Part shown: positions 36,308 through 45,044 of the stretch, in pieces
How the letters are laid out: the number at the start of each line of letters is the position of its first letter
How positions within the stretch are numbered: the first letter of the stretch is position 1
Assembly: GCF_900182915.1 (NCBI RefSeq)
Contig: NZ_FXUG01000012.1
Location: forward strand, 167,264 to 231,263
Reading direction: 5' to 3'
Length of the DNA stretch: 64,000 bases
Source: Neorhodopirellula lusitana
GTDB lineage: Bacteria; Planctomycetota; Planctomycetia; Pirellulales; Pirellulaceae
Notes under the pieces: model-generated
Told to the model about the DNA's origin: nothing
The model's database searches: none
Seen by the model: only the letters and a program-made list of their open reading frames with translations
Position numbers and translations under genes: made by a program

Positions 36308-36491
36308 CCGCCAGTTGAAAATCGCATTGCAAGTAGCAGAGACGTTCTGTCGTGCGGTCCGCTAGCTCAAATCGTTGCGTTCTGAAACGCTTTTGGCGGA
36401 ACGTCGCAGGTTTAGCTGAGCGGCACAGGGCCTGTGCCTGATGCAGGGGCGTGTGCCTACTGCAATCGAGAATCAACAGGCTGTTTGGCGG
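36308..36491. repeat. MITE-like element, family A, copy 2
   Basis: A ~184-bp element matching 18808-18990. It is bounded by CCGCCA at the left and TGGCGG at the right. The subterminal sequences GTTGAAAATCGCATTGCA and, on the other strand, GTTGATTCTCGATTGCA are imperfect inverted repeats. It contains GGCACAGGGCCTGTGCC and lies 16 bp after thiS. No transposase is encoded. Confidence 0.75.
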
Positions 36492-36512
36492 TTTTCGTGA
36501 GGCGGTTTACTG

Positions 36513-37874
36513 TTACGCGAACTCGGTTTTGTGAACGGTGCCGGCTTTTTTCTCTTCGGCTACTTCGACCGCCAGGGTTTCGGTGAGGACAGCGAAGTGC
36601 TGATCATGCCGACGACTGGTTTTCAACGTCCAGGTGGTTTCTTCGCCCGGTTCGGGGTTGGCGAGTTTGACGGCCAGTGTGTGGGTCAGCCAGCCTTGGG
36701 TGAGCCGTGGCGGTGTCTTTTCGCATAGGGTCACCCGCCGTTTGGCTCCCCCGCCGACCGTGGGCATCCATGACAATGGGGACCATGACGAAGCCGCTTG
36801 CAGGCTCCAGCCCGGTTGGTCATTTGGGTTGCGGGTTAGCCGCAGGCAGCTCTTGGCGGGGAACGGGCCGATGTCGTCTTGTGGGAACACAATCAGTCCT
36901 TTTCGGTTGGGCAAACCGTAAGCTCGCCAGACCAAAGCCAGCACCGGATCGAGCAGCATCGTGCGGTAGAACTTGACACGGCGGGCCGTCCAGCGGAACA
37001 CGATCAGGGCAAAGAATAAGACCAGCAGGTTAATCGCCGTTGCCAGCATGGGGCTGTACGCGTAGATGCCCATCAGGATCCCGCAGGTGGCCTTGTTGCC
37101 GACTTCGAACATCGCGTCGACGGTGGGGAACGGAGTCAGCCAGACCAGGAACTCGAAGAAGAACTTGACGCTGTTAATGACCAATAGGTTGATCGTCATC
37201 GCGATCATCAGCAGGGTTTCGGCGGTGAAGCTGACGATCCCGGCTTGCATCACGACTGGTGATGAGGAGTTCATCAACGCCATCGATTCGCTATCCAACG
37301 TCGCATCGCCGCTGTAAGACGACGTGATCTTGATCGCCAGTAGAATGACGATCACGGCGTAAGCTTCGACTCGGTCCATTGCTTGAGCGAACGGTTTACT
37401 GACCTTGGAAAGTCGCGGCAGGCTGGTTAGCAAGGCGAGTATTGCGAAGATGGTAAACAGTGGCACGCTGCGAAGCGGTCCGGAGGCACCCAGCAGTGCA
37501 TTGTCCGTAATCGCCTCGGGGCCCCATAACGCGAGGCCGGAAAGACAGGCGACACCGAAGAAGGGGGACAATGCCAACGGAGCAAGGGGGCCCAGCCAAT
37601 CGGCTAGATTCAACCGGTCGGCCCATTCGGTGGCCGCAGCGATATCGCCAGGCCGGAAATCACCCTGAAGTCCTTCTGGGATGCTGTCTTCATTGACTGC
37701 CGAAGCGGTGCGGCCGATGGGCGAAGCTGTCCGGCCCGTGGTCTCGGCGGTCATCGCTGCCTCGGCCGACTCCGCCGGTGCTGTCGCGTTTTGCGAGTGC
37801 CCCACCGACGCGAATAGATCGATCGCAAGGAAGAGCAGCGTGGCGGTGGAAAATAGGACGACGCGATGATTCAT
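36513..37874 (-). CDS. Multi-spanning membrane protein of unknown function
   Basis: A 453-residue protein. A signal-peptide-like start (MNHRVVLFSTATLLFLAIDLFA) is followed by an Ala/Thr-rich stretch. At least five hydrophobic segments follow, including FTIFAILALLTSL, AYAVIVILLAIKI, ETLLMIAMTINLLVI and INLLVLFFALIVF. The C-terminal ~150 residues are soluble, with Trp-rich and charged segments. ATG 37874 was chosen for the signal; ATG 37925 would overlap the divergent aroK start. I recognise no family. Confidence 0.65.
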   Translation of the reverse strand: MNHRVVLFSTATLLFLAIDLFASVGHSQNATAPAESAEAAMTAETTGRTASPIGRTASAVNEDSIPEGLQGDFRPGDIAAATEWADRLNLADWLGPLAPLALSPFFGVACLSGLALWGPEAITDNALLGASGPLRSVPLFTIFAILALLTSLPRLSKVSKPFAQAMDRVEAYAVIVILLAIKITSSYSGDATLDSESMALMNSSSPVVMQAGIVSFTAETLLMIAMTINLLVINSVKFFFEFLVWLTPFPTVDAMFEVGNKATCGILMGIYAYSPMLATAINLLVLFFALIVFRWTARRVKFYRTMLLDPVLALVWRAYGLPNRKGLIVFPQDDIGPFPAKSCLRLTRNPNDQPGWSLQAASSWSPLSWMPTVGGGAKRRVTLCEKTPPRLTQGWLTHTLAVKLANPEPGEETTWTLKTSRRHDQHFAVLTETLAVEVAEEKKAGTVHKTEFA

Positions 37875-37923
37875 CAATCTGACTCGGTTGCTTGGAAACA
37901 TTCGATGGCCTAACTTTTCGCTC

Positions 37924-38490
37924 ATGGATACAACATCGCGGCAAAGCCACCATCTCTATTTGACCGGTTATCGCGGATGCGGCAAGAGCACCGTTGCGCA
38001 GCAATTGGCCCAGCGGCTGAGTTTACCAGTTGTGGACCTGGATGAACGCATTGAAACGCGGGCGGGCACAACGATCAGTCAGATCTTTGCCGATCAATCC
38101 GAAGAGGCGTTCCGAGACATGGAGTCCGCGTGTTTAGCGGAGGTCGCCGGGCAGGATCGATGCATCGTCTCGTTGGGTGGTGGCGCGATTTTGCGTGAGA
38201 CGAATCGCACGGTGATTCAGTCGAGCGGTTGGTGTGTGTGGCTCGATGCGGATCCGAAGGTGTTGGCCGCTCGCTTGGCGGGCGATGTGACAACCGGCGA
38301 CCGGCGGCCCTCGTTGACGGGCCAACCGGTGCTGGAAGAGATTGCCACCGTGATGCAGGCGAGAGAGTCGCTGTATCGGGAAGTGGCTGATCTTCGGATC
38401 GATACCAGTGCGATGTCGATCGATGAGATTGTCGAGCAGATCTTGAAGGCGAATCCGACAACGACGGGCGTTGCGGACACGCGGTCGTAG
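37924..38490 (+). CDS. aroK: Shikimate kinase
   Basis: A 188-residue cytoplasmic kinase that phosphorylates shikimate at the 3-hydroxyl, the fifth step of chorismate synthesis. The P-loop GYRGCGKST is at 15-23. VDLDERIE carries the substrate-binding Asp, SLGGGAIL is the conserved triple-glycine shikimate site, and RPSLTG is the lid region with its Arg. The length is typical. The start is ATG 37924, not the upstream TTG. It is divergent from the membrane-protein gene by 49 bp. Confidence 0.93.
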   Translation: MDTTSRQSHHLYLTGYRGCGKSTVAQQLAQRLSLPVVDLDERIETRAGTTISQIFADQSEEAFRDMESACLAEVAGQDRCIVSLGGGAILRETNRTVIQSSGWCVWLDADPKVLAARLAGDVTTGDRRPSLTGQPVLEEIATVMQARESLYREVADLRIDTSAMSIDEIVEQILKANPTTTGVADTRS

Positions 38491-38790
38491 TGACTCATCG
38501 TAAAGCGACGCAAACCAGTCGTTGATTCACTGGGCCATCGCAGGCAAGGGATGCTGACGATCGGCATGCCAGCGTGTCTTGCGGGAATCAGAGAAGCCAG
38601 ACGGCGAGATTCCACGGATGAACAAGCCGTCCAACGTTTAAACCGCCCAAACTTTAAGCCAGTCGAGGGAACGCCGGGAAGTCATGGCAACTTCCGTGGT
38701 GATCTCGACCTGAAACTCGGTGGGGCCGGACGGCTCGTTTGTTGTGCCGGACGACTCCGTGGTGCCGGACCTCTCGGTCAGGCGGACTAT
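38491..38790. other. Intergenic region between convergent aroK and barrel-protein genes
   Basis: This contains degenerate GCCGGAC(G/C)-type short repeats near 38730-38770, a GGAAGT/ACTTCC hairpin near 38677, and no plausible gene. Confidence 0.4.
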
Positions 38791-39531
38791 TTAGAACAGG
38801 CGGAACTCAAGGGCACCGGTTAGGACCAAGGCACTGTCGGTGCCGATGGCTCCGTTTTGCCAAGTCGTGATGTCGTCGAGGTAGTTCACGCCGATGACGG
38901 TTCGCATGGGGATGCCCCACATGTCGGTGTCGGTTTTGACGTCGATTCCCCAGGTCGTGGTGAACTCGTCGATCGATTCGCGAGTCGCTCCGCCGTTGCC
39001 AACGTACTCGCCGTTCATGTCATACAGGCCTAGGCTCAAGTCGATCCACACGGGCGTGTTGCCGAATGCTGTTTCCCAGCCGCCCACAATCTTGGCACCG
39101 CGATAATCGCTGCTCAGGTCGTGGCCGCGGCTCTCTTGGTCCCAGTTCATTTGGCTGTAACCGGTACCAGCCGATAGGTCGCCGATTCCGAACGACCAAG
39201 TATCACGAAGCAGGAACTCGAAGCCGAACATTTCGGCGTCTTCGGTCACGCCGTACTGCACGCCGCCTTCGACGCTGGTGCGATAGCCATCAAAGCGGTG
39301 ATGCCCTTTCAGGCCGATGATCGTGCCGATCGAATCGCCGTCTTGGCCGGCAACGTTGGGAAGCAACGGGGCCCACACGCCGACGGTGCCACTGAGTTCA
39401 GTGCCTTCGATCGCCATGGCTTGTTGGCTATCGAGAATGCCTGAACCGGCAAAAAAACTGGAAATCGGCAAAATAGCCGCAAGCGTCAACGATTTACGAA
39501 GTCGACGCAGGTAAGTGTTGGATTTTGCCAT
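38791..39531 (-). CDS. Small exported beta-barrel-like protein
   Basis: A 246-residue protein with a long signal peptide ending near QAMA-IE. The mature part consists of alternating polar and aromatic strands (for example HHRFDGYRTSVEGGVQYG and AKIVGGWETAFGNTPVWIDLSLGLYD) and ends in GALEFRLF. A C-terminal Phe is typical of outer-membrane barrels inserted by BAM. About eight strands can be counted. No enzymatic motif is visible and no named family is recognised. Confidence 0.65.
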   Translation of the reverse strand: MAKSNTYLRRLRKSLTLAAILPISSFFAGSGILDSQQAMAIEGTELSGTVGVWAPLLPNVAGQDGDSIGTIIGLKGHHRFDGYRTSVEGGVQYGVTEDAEMFGFEFLLRDTWSFGIGDLSAGTGYSQMNWDQESRGHDLSSDYRGAKIVGGWETAFGNTPVWIDLSLGLYDMNGEYVGNGGATRESIDEFTTTWGIDVKTDTDMWGIPMRTVIGVNYLDDITTWQNGAIGTDSALVLTGALEFRLF

Positions 39532-39741
39532 GACGTGGGGGGAATCATCATACGTACCGGATTGCTAGACACGAAGCCGATCGACGTGTCGCTCAAGAAT
39601 CTCGATCGGGTCGCCAGCGTCTTCCAATTAAGCGCAAGCGATGACTCGTTCGAATTCCCCGTACTCAGGGTCTCTTTGTACCTGATCGGCCAAATTGTGC
39701 CGGTTTTTTAGAAAAACCGACCACGTAAACCATTCCGGTTG

Positions 39742-40668
39742 TCAGGATTGGTCCAGGTGATTGCCACATCGGTAGCAATACATCGCGTCGCTGCGGTGCG
39801 TGGGAGCCCCGCATTGCGGACACGGATGCTGTTCCCTGGGCTCGGGGGCCCGACCCGAAAGTTCCGCACTAACGAACCCAGTGGGCACGATAATCAGGCT
39901 GTATCCCAGCAAGATTAGCCCAGCCGATATCACTTTCCCAATCGTTGTGTGCGGCACGATGTCCCCGTAACCGACCGTCGTCATGGTCACGATCGCCCAG
40001 TACATGGCCTGGGGAATGGAAGTGAAGTCGCTATCGTGTGAATCACCCAACATCACGGTTTCGATGTGGTACATCAACGTGCCGCTGATCGTGACGGCCA
40101 CCAAGACGACAGCCAAAAAGACGACAATCTTGTCTCGGGAATTCCAGACCGCATCGGCCAATTCATCCGCTTGGCTCATCATTCGCCAAAGCTTCAGGAC
40201 CCGGAACACCCGTAGCAAGCGGACTGAACGCAAAATCACAAACGAGCGAGCCGATTCGCCCGTCAAAGCCGTCGCGTAACTGGGCATGATCGACAACAGG
40301 TCAACGATTCCCCAAAAGCTAAACGCGTACTTCAGCGGATGTCGCACGCACGCCAGTCGCGCCACGTACTCAATCGTGAATAGGATCGTCAGGAACCATT
40401 CGCCGGCCACGAGCCAAGTGGGCAGCGAGACATTGGAGACCCCGTCGATTGTGGTTTCAATCTGGTATTCAGGCAGCGTTTCGATCGACACCAGCACGAT
40501 GCTGGCCACGATTGCGACCAGCAAACCGATGTCGAACCAGCGGCCTGCGTCGTCATCGGCCTCAAAAATGATGTCGTACATGCGTTGCCGCACGCCCGGC
40601 AGTTCGGGGCGCTGGACCAAGCGTCGGTTCAGGGTTTTGGGTTCAGGCTTGGCTTTGGGGGCAGACAT
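39742..40668 (-). CDS. Voltage-gated potassium channel with C-terminal zinc ribbon
   Basis: A 308-residue six-helix channel. S1 is near residue 45. S4 carries repeated basic residues (ILRSVRLLRVFRVLKLWR). The selectivity filter is TVGYGD, between the pore helix and S6. After S6, a ~25-residue soluble tail ends in CPQCGAPTH...CYRCGNHL, a four-cysteine zinc ribbon. The channel conducts K+ across the cytoplasmic membrane in response to voltage. The zinc ribbon is unusual on such a channel and may sense metal or mediate assembly. Confidence 0.9.
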   Translation of the reverse strand: MSAPKAKPEPKTLNRRLVQRPELPGVRQRMYDIIFEADDDAGRWFDIGLLVAIVASIVLVSIETLPEYQIETTIDGVSNVSLPTWLVAGEWFLTILFTIEYVARLACVRHPLKYAFSFWGIVDLLSIMPSYATALTGESARSFVILRSVRLLRVFRVLKLWRMMSQADELADAVWNSRDKIVVFLAVVLVAVTISGTLMYHIETVMLGDSHDSDFTSIPQAMYWAIVTMTTVGYGDIVPHTTIGKVISAGLILLGYSLIIVPTGFVSAELSGRAPEPREQHPCPQCGAPTHRSDAMYCYRCGNHLDQS

Positions 40669-40837
40669 TCATTCAAGCCATGAAGACGGAACGATGAGTT
40701 GGTCCCCCACCCTACCAAACCTGGCGAACCAACCAAACCTGGGGATCGCGTGAACCCGAACGGGTGTCTTCAGTATCCAATAACGCGTGTCTTCAGCATC
40801 CAACACGGTGACGTGGAAAACGGGCCGAGTCCGCTCG

Positions 40838-41398
40838 TTATGAAGCGCCCATCGCGTCCTTGACCGGCATGCGATTGGGTGAGACTTCGCAGCGTTTCTC
40901 GATGATTTCGAAATGATGATGGAGGTGACCGGCGGCGATCCAGGCGATCCCACGAGGAGTGATCGGATGCGAGTCCACGGTGCCGACTTGGTCCCACAGC
41001 GAAGGTTTGATCCGTTGCAGCAACAGAATGTTGGCTTGTCGGAGGTTGCCCATTTCGCTGATCATGTGCCCCAAATTTCCTAACCCGAATCGAGCATCGG
41101 CGTAGGCGTTTTCGTCCCAAGGGGGAAGGTTCGTCTTGTCTCCCGCCGCGATCCGCAAGATCCGGTCACCGAAAATGCGTTCCGCGTCGACGCAGTGCTC
41201 GAACACTTGTCGGACCGACCAAGTGTAAGGAGCGTGAACCTGGTCGGCTTGTTCGCAAGAAAGGCTACCGCCCAGTTCGCAGATCCACCACAACTGGTTT
41301 TGCAGGGCCTCGATCACGCATTCACCAGCAACTCGATCGGCCAGTTGGCGATGGTAATCATTGGTCAGGTCGGATTCAGACGGACGGCGAGATTTCAT
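40838..41398 (-). CDS. DinB/YfiT-like four-helix protein
   Basis: A 186-residue cytoplasmic protein. APYTWSVRQVFEHCVDAER supplies the first conserved His of the DinB superfamily, and AAGHLHHHFEIIEKR supplies the distal histidines that complete the metal site. The length fits. Members include thiol-dependent transferases and many proteins of unknown activity. The gap to the channel gene carries a 22-bp near-direct repeat (GTGTCTTCAG(T/C)ATCCAA). Confidence 0.8.
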   Translation of the reverse strand: MKSRRPSESDLTNDYHRQLADRVAGECVIEALQNQLWWICELGGSLSCEQADQVHAPYTWSVRQVFEHCVDAERIFGDRILRIAAGDKTNLPPWDENAYADARFGLGNLGHMISEMGNLRQANILLLQRIKPSLWDQVGTVDSHPITPRGIAWIAAGHLHHHFEIIEKRCEVSPNRMPVKDAMGAS

Positions 41399-41467
41399 GT
41401 CGGAACTGCTGCAGAACGCGGGGAGAGGAATGGGCGGGAAAGGCGGCGTCAGGGTTGGACCGGCGGG

Positions 41468-42790
41468 TTAGTTTTCGAACTCAACGACTTCCAGGTCTTC
41501 TCGCGACTCGGCAAGTTCGTCGATCACGTCGAAACCGATGCTGGTGTTGGCCACGTTCAAGTATTGCAACTTGGGAAGCGATCCGAGTTGACGAAAGCCA
41601 TCGTCTGAAAACAGGGTGCCGGCGACGTTCAGTCGTTTCAGGTTGGTTAGCTTCATCAACGTGGGCAGGGAATCGTCCCCAACCGATGCGGACTTCAGAT
41701 TCAGTTCGTTAAGGTTGGTCAGGTCACCGAAGGCGGCGACGGTCTCGTCGTTGGTTTTGGTTTCCCACAATCCCAAATAGGTGAGGTTCTTCAGCTTGCC
41801 GAGTTTGGCGATGTCATCCGGCTTGGCGAGTCGGCACTCGGACATATCCAGGAACGTGATTTGAGGCATTGCCGATAGAATCTCCAGACCCTTCGCGTCC
41901 AGCGATGAATCGCGAAGTTCGAACCGAGCCAGCTTGGGATTGTCTTTCACGTAGGGCAGCCCGGTTCCGGTCACGTCACAGCCGCGAACGCGGATTCGTT
42001 TCAGGTTTCGTAGGCCCGCGAGTTCCTTCATGCCTTCGTCGTTCACCTTGGAATAGTCCGCCTGTAGAGATTCCAAAGTGGGCATCTTGCCGAGCACTTT
42101 CATCGTGGCATTGCTAATCGTGGTGCAGTAATTGAAGTTGATCGACTTCAGTTTTAGTGGCGCTAGCTTCACGAGTCCGGCGTCGGTGACCTTGGACTTC
42201 TCAAGTTGAATGTCCGCCAGTGATTTGATCTGAACCAAGGCGTCCATTCCGGCATCGCCAATGTTGCTGTTTCGTAAATCGATGGCACGAAGCTTCTTGA
42301 GGCCAGCGAGTTGCGATAGGCCTTCGTTGGTGACGCCGGTCCGTCGTAAGAACAACGCTTCCAATGTGTCGAGCTTGCCGACCGTGGCCAGTGTTGCGTC
42401 AGCGATTGCGGAGTCGGTGAAGTCGAGGCGTTTGATGCGGGTGAAAGCTGACAGGTTTTCCATGCCGTTGTCGTCGATGCCAGGACCGGTGAAGGTCGCT
42501 TTCTCAACATTCGGAACACCGCTGAGGTGAGACAGCACGTCGGTGATGTTTTGCGAACCACCAATGGATAGCTCCACGACATTGCCGGCCGAGTTTTTGG
42601 TCAGGACGAAACCGGCGGCTTCTAACGCGGCGACATCGGCGGCGGTGTCCGCTTGAACGGCAGGGGCAGGAGTCGCGGGGCTGGTTGCGGCAGGCGGATT
42701 GGCCGATTCCAGCGCAGGTTCTTTGCGACAACCGGTGGCGACCAGGGTGAGACAAAGCAGGGACAGGATCGTGATTTGGGAGGTGGGCAT
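41468..42790 (-). CDS. Leucine-rich-repeat lipoprotein
   Basis: A 440-residue protein. The start was set at ATG 42790, giving the lipoprotein signal TILSLLCLTLVATGC with Cys at ~21. A Pro/Ala-rich linker follows. About a dozen LRR units of 23-24 residues come next, such as LKKLRAIDLRNSNIGDAGMD and LTNLNELNLKSASVGDDSLP. The GDAG/TDAG spacing is the cysteine-type or planctomycete LRR style. It should form a protein-binding solenoid outside the cytoplasmic membrane; the partner is unknown. Confidence 0.85.
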   Translation of the reverse strand: MPTSQITILSLLCLTLVATGCRKEPALESANPPAATSPATPAPAVQADTAADVAALEAAGFVLTKNSAGNVVELSIGGSQNITDVLSHLSGVPNVEKATFTGPGIDDNGMENLSAFTRIKRLDFTDSAIADATLATVGKLDTLEALFLRRTGVTNEGLSQLAGLKKLRAIDLRNSNIGDAGMDALVQIKSLADIQLEKSKVTDAGLVKLAPLKLKSINFNYCTTISNATMKVLGKMPTLESLQADYSKVNDEGMKELAGLRNLKRIRVRGCDVTGTGLPYVKDNPKLARFELRDSSLDAKGLEILSAMPQITFLDMSECRLAKPDDIAKLGKLKNLTYLGLWETKTNDETVAAFGDLTNLNELNLKSASVGDDSLPTLMKLTNLKRLNVAGTLFSDDGFRQLGSLPKLQYLNVANTSIGFDVIDELAESREDLEVVEFEN

Positions 42791-42940
42791 GGGGCGAGCG
42801 AGCATAGGACAGGCGGGAAAGGAGGGAGCTGGATTGGGCGGAGGGAGCTGGGGGCTCAACAACTTAGAAGTTGGGCCGCCAGCACGCAAGCAATCGGCGA
42901 TTTGGTGTCGGAAGCCGGGGTAGTGCAGAAACCACGTTGC

Positions 42941-43024
42941 TGCGGAAAACCAAGGTTGCAGAAAACCAAGACGGTGCGGAAAACCAAGACGGTGCGGAAA
43001 ACCAAGACGCTGCGAAAAACACGG
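42941..43024. repeat. 18-bp minisatellite in an intergenic gap
   Basis: Units of TGCGGAAAACCAAGACGG, with variants, occur about five times at an 18-bp period. The gap 42791-43271 otherwise contains a T8-G9 homopolymer junction at 43119-43135 and no gene. The region lies upstream of the LRR lipoprotein gene. Confidence 0.85.
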
Positions 43025-43271
43025 TGCTGTAGGAACCCGTGGCGTTGCCAGATTTTCATCGACCTGGCAACCAGGTGAGGTGCTCGGCCAGATTGGACTC
43101 GTGTTGGAGCCAGCGGGATTTTTTTTGGGGGGGGGACAGCCGAAAGGCTGGGCTCTAGCGGCGCTTCGCTGAAGGGGGAGTGGACGAGGGAAGGAGTCCC
43201 CACGCTATCTCGCACGTTAGGGACTTGAAACCCCGTTCCACCACACCTCATCCCATCAGATATTCGTCCCA

Positions 43272-43955
43272 CTAAGCCACTTTGTAGTGGATGCCGGTTT
43301 TGTCGCGACCGGTGGGCGTCAGTGCGTTGCAGTGCCGCATCACGTAAACGATTCGCTGGGCAATCCAGCGAGGGCAGTTGATCGCTTCGGCCAGGTCGAG
43401 CGTGTTGATGGATTCGGCGTCACGCAGCGATTCCGGGATTTGCTCATCCGGTAGCAGTTTCCACAGGTCTTGAGGCGTGGTCAGTTCGATCGAGCGATGC
43501 ACTTGATCCAGTTCGACGTCTTCAATCACGTAGCCCGGATCTCGCCGCCGGCGTGACTTGCGTTTTCGCATCCAGCGGTATTGGTTCACATCGACGATCG
43601 GCACTTCTAGCACCAAATTGTCATGTGGGAAGACGCCACGCAGGTAGATCAGCTCTTCAAACAACTCGTGCGGTTGCCCGCGTTTGGGGCTGAGTCGGCG
43701 TGACGTTGTCGGCCCGCCTTGAATTTGCCGTTTGCAGATTCGGGTGCGGTGGATGGCGGGTTTGACGATCCGCACAGGATGACGACGCAACAGGTCGAGG
43801 ATCTTCTTGCGGATTGCGGACAACGACGCGCACTGAATCTCGATCAGCTCGTCGTCTCGGATCACGTCAATCCGGTACGCTCCCATGGTCACCTCGATTT
43901 GGTCGGGTGACGTGGCGTAGTGCAGCTTGAGTTGCTGGTGAAGCGAGGTTTCCAT
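43272..43955 (-). CDS. Uncharacterised protein with a nuclease-fold-like N-terminus
   Basis: A 227-residue basic protein. Residues 1-60 contain YRIDV (Asp30) and LIEIQ (Glu39-x-Gln41), followed by SLSAIRKKILDLL and HPVRIVKP. This strand-helix pattern resembles a PD-(D/E)xK core in which Gln replaces Lys. A very basic loop (RKRKSRRRRD) lies in the middle. The C-terminal ~50 residues look like a winged helix (LDLAEAINCPRWIAQRIVYVM). Nucleic acid binding is likely from charge and fold; nuclease activity is a guess. I do not recognise a named family. Confidence 0.6.
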   Translation of the reverse strand: METSLHQQLKLHYATSPDQIEVTMGAYRIDVIRDDELIEIQCASLSAIRKKILDLLRRHPVRIVKPAIHRTRICKRQIQGGPTTSRRLSPKRGQPHELFEELIYLRGVFPHDNLVLEVPIVDVNQYRWMRKRKSRRRRDPGYVIEDVELDQVHRSIELTTPQDLWKLLPDEQIPESLRDAESINTLDLAEAINCPRWIAQRIVYVMRHCNALTPTGRDKTGIHYKVA

Positions 43956-44034
43956 GAGGAGCTTTTAGCTGTGAGCGATTAGCCGTTAGCTTGAATTCAA
44001 AACGCAAAGGTTCACAACTACTACTGCATAATGG

Positions 44035-44180
44035 GTAGCAGGCACAATCCCTTGTGCCGTCCGCTTCGTGCCGATGCGTCGCTTCGACGCGAGTCGTTAG
44101 AGGTCAGCGCGTTTGCAGAGGCCGCGAATCGAAGCGATTCTTGGTTGGGGGCGGACGGCACAGAAGACTGTGCCTGCTAC
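44035..44180. repeat. 146-bp palindromic REP-like unit, copy 1
   Basis: The ends are imperfect inverted repeats: GTAGCAGGCACA...TGTGCCGTCCGC at the left and the complement of the same pattern at the right. Each end is itself a small hairpin, GGCACA-N6-TGTGCC. The same unit recurs at 44899-45044 and 45763-45908. The stop codon of the first RAYT gene lies in its right end. Confidence 0.9.
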
Positions 44181-44821
44181 TTTGGTGGGGATAATAAAAA
44201 GTCTCCTGCCTTGAGATGCTGGGGATTGCAGCGGATGTAACGCACAATGGCCGCAAATTGCTCGGGAGAACGGATCAGATGATCGAAGGACTCCTCTTGC
44301 CAAAATCGACCTCGAACCCCCAATTCACGATTGATTCCTCTGGCTGAAAACTTTTTCCAAGAGTAGCACTGTTTTTCAAGTTCGGTGTCGCCAATAAATG
44401 ATGCAATCAAATGGACATGATTGGGCATGACGATATAGTCACCAAGGTGATAGCGTTGCGCGTCGAAGTGAAGCAATGCGTCAGCAACATGTTTCGCCAG
44501 TACCCCTCGCTTCAATACGCAATTGCCCCAGTCGCGATCGAGGTTATCGAGGAATTGCTTGGAGAATCGATCATGATATTCGCGGCGGATGTGAGTGGGT
44601 AACTCGGCAAAGCGATCTTTCCAGTTCGGTTGATTGAGAAATATTCCGTGCCGTTGCATCCAATCCAAACGGGATGCATGCCATCGACGTGAGATGTCGG
44701 CGGGGATCGAGTCGGCTGTTCGAAAGGTAATGAAGCATGCCGCCCCAGGCTGATACCAACGGGGCAGATGAGCACTCTCATGAACGGCAAAGTCTGCCGC
44801 TGGATCAAAAAGCTCGAACAT
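44177..44821 (-). CDS. REP-associated tyrosine transposase (RAYT), copy 1
   Basis: A 214-residue Y1-type HUH transposase. The HUH motif is MPNHVHL (His135, His137). RGRFWQEESFDH is a conserved RAYT segment, and the catalytic Tyr195 lies in YIRCNP. Such enzymes nick and join single-stranded DNA at REP hairpins and are usually domesticated as single copies. The start is ATG 44821; the longer frame reads back into the palindromic repeat. All catalytic residues are present. The neighbouring copy is a tandem duplicate. Confidence 0.9.
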   Translation of the reverse strand: MFELFDPAADFAVHESAHLPRWYQPGAACFITFRTADSIPADISRRWHASRLDWMQRHGIFLNQPNWKDRFAELPTHIRREYHDRFSKQFLDNLDRDWGNCVLKRGVLAKHVADALLHFDAQRYHLGDYIVMPNHVHLIASFIGDTELEKQCYSWKKFSARGINRELGVRGRFWQEESFDHLIRSPEQFAAIVRYIRCNPQHLKAGDFLLSPPK

Positions 44822-44898
44822 ATCAGGACGGCACCGGCTGTGTATTGCTATCGGACTGACGATCGCATTGTAGCAAGGCGGATGCGGTGCGTGACAAG

Positions 44899-45044
44899 GT
44901 AGCAGGCACAATCCCTTGTGCCGTCCGCTTCGTGCCGATGCGTCGCTTCGACGCGACTCGTCAAAGGTCGGCGCGTTTGCAGAGGCCGCGAATCGAAGCG
45001 ATTCTTGGTTGGGGGCGGACGGCACAGAAGACTGTGCCTGCTAC
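44899..45044. repeat. 146-bp palindromic REP-like unit, copy 2
   Basis: Nearly identical to the unit at 44035-44180 and exactly 864 bp after it. It separates the two RAYT genes, and its right end contains the stop of the second RAYT gene. Confidence 0.9.

Noticed and set aside
43119..43135. T8-G9 homopolymer junction as a phase-variable switch
   Set aside because: It lies in a non-coding gap with no reading frame to switch; it could also be a sequencing weakness.
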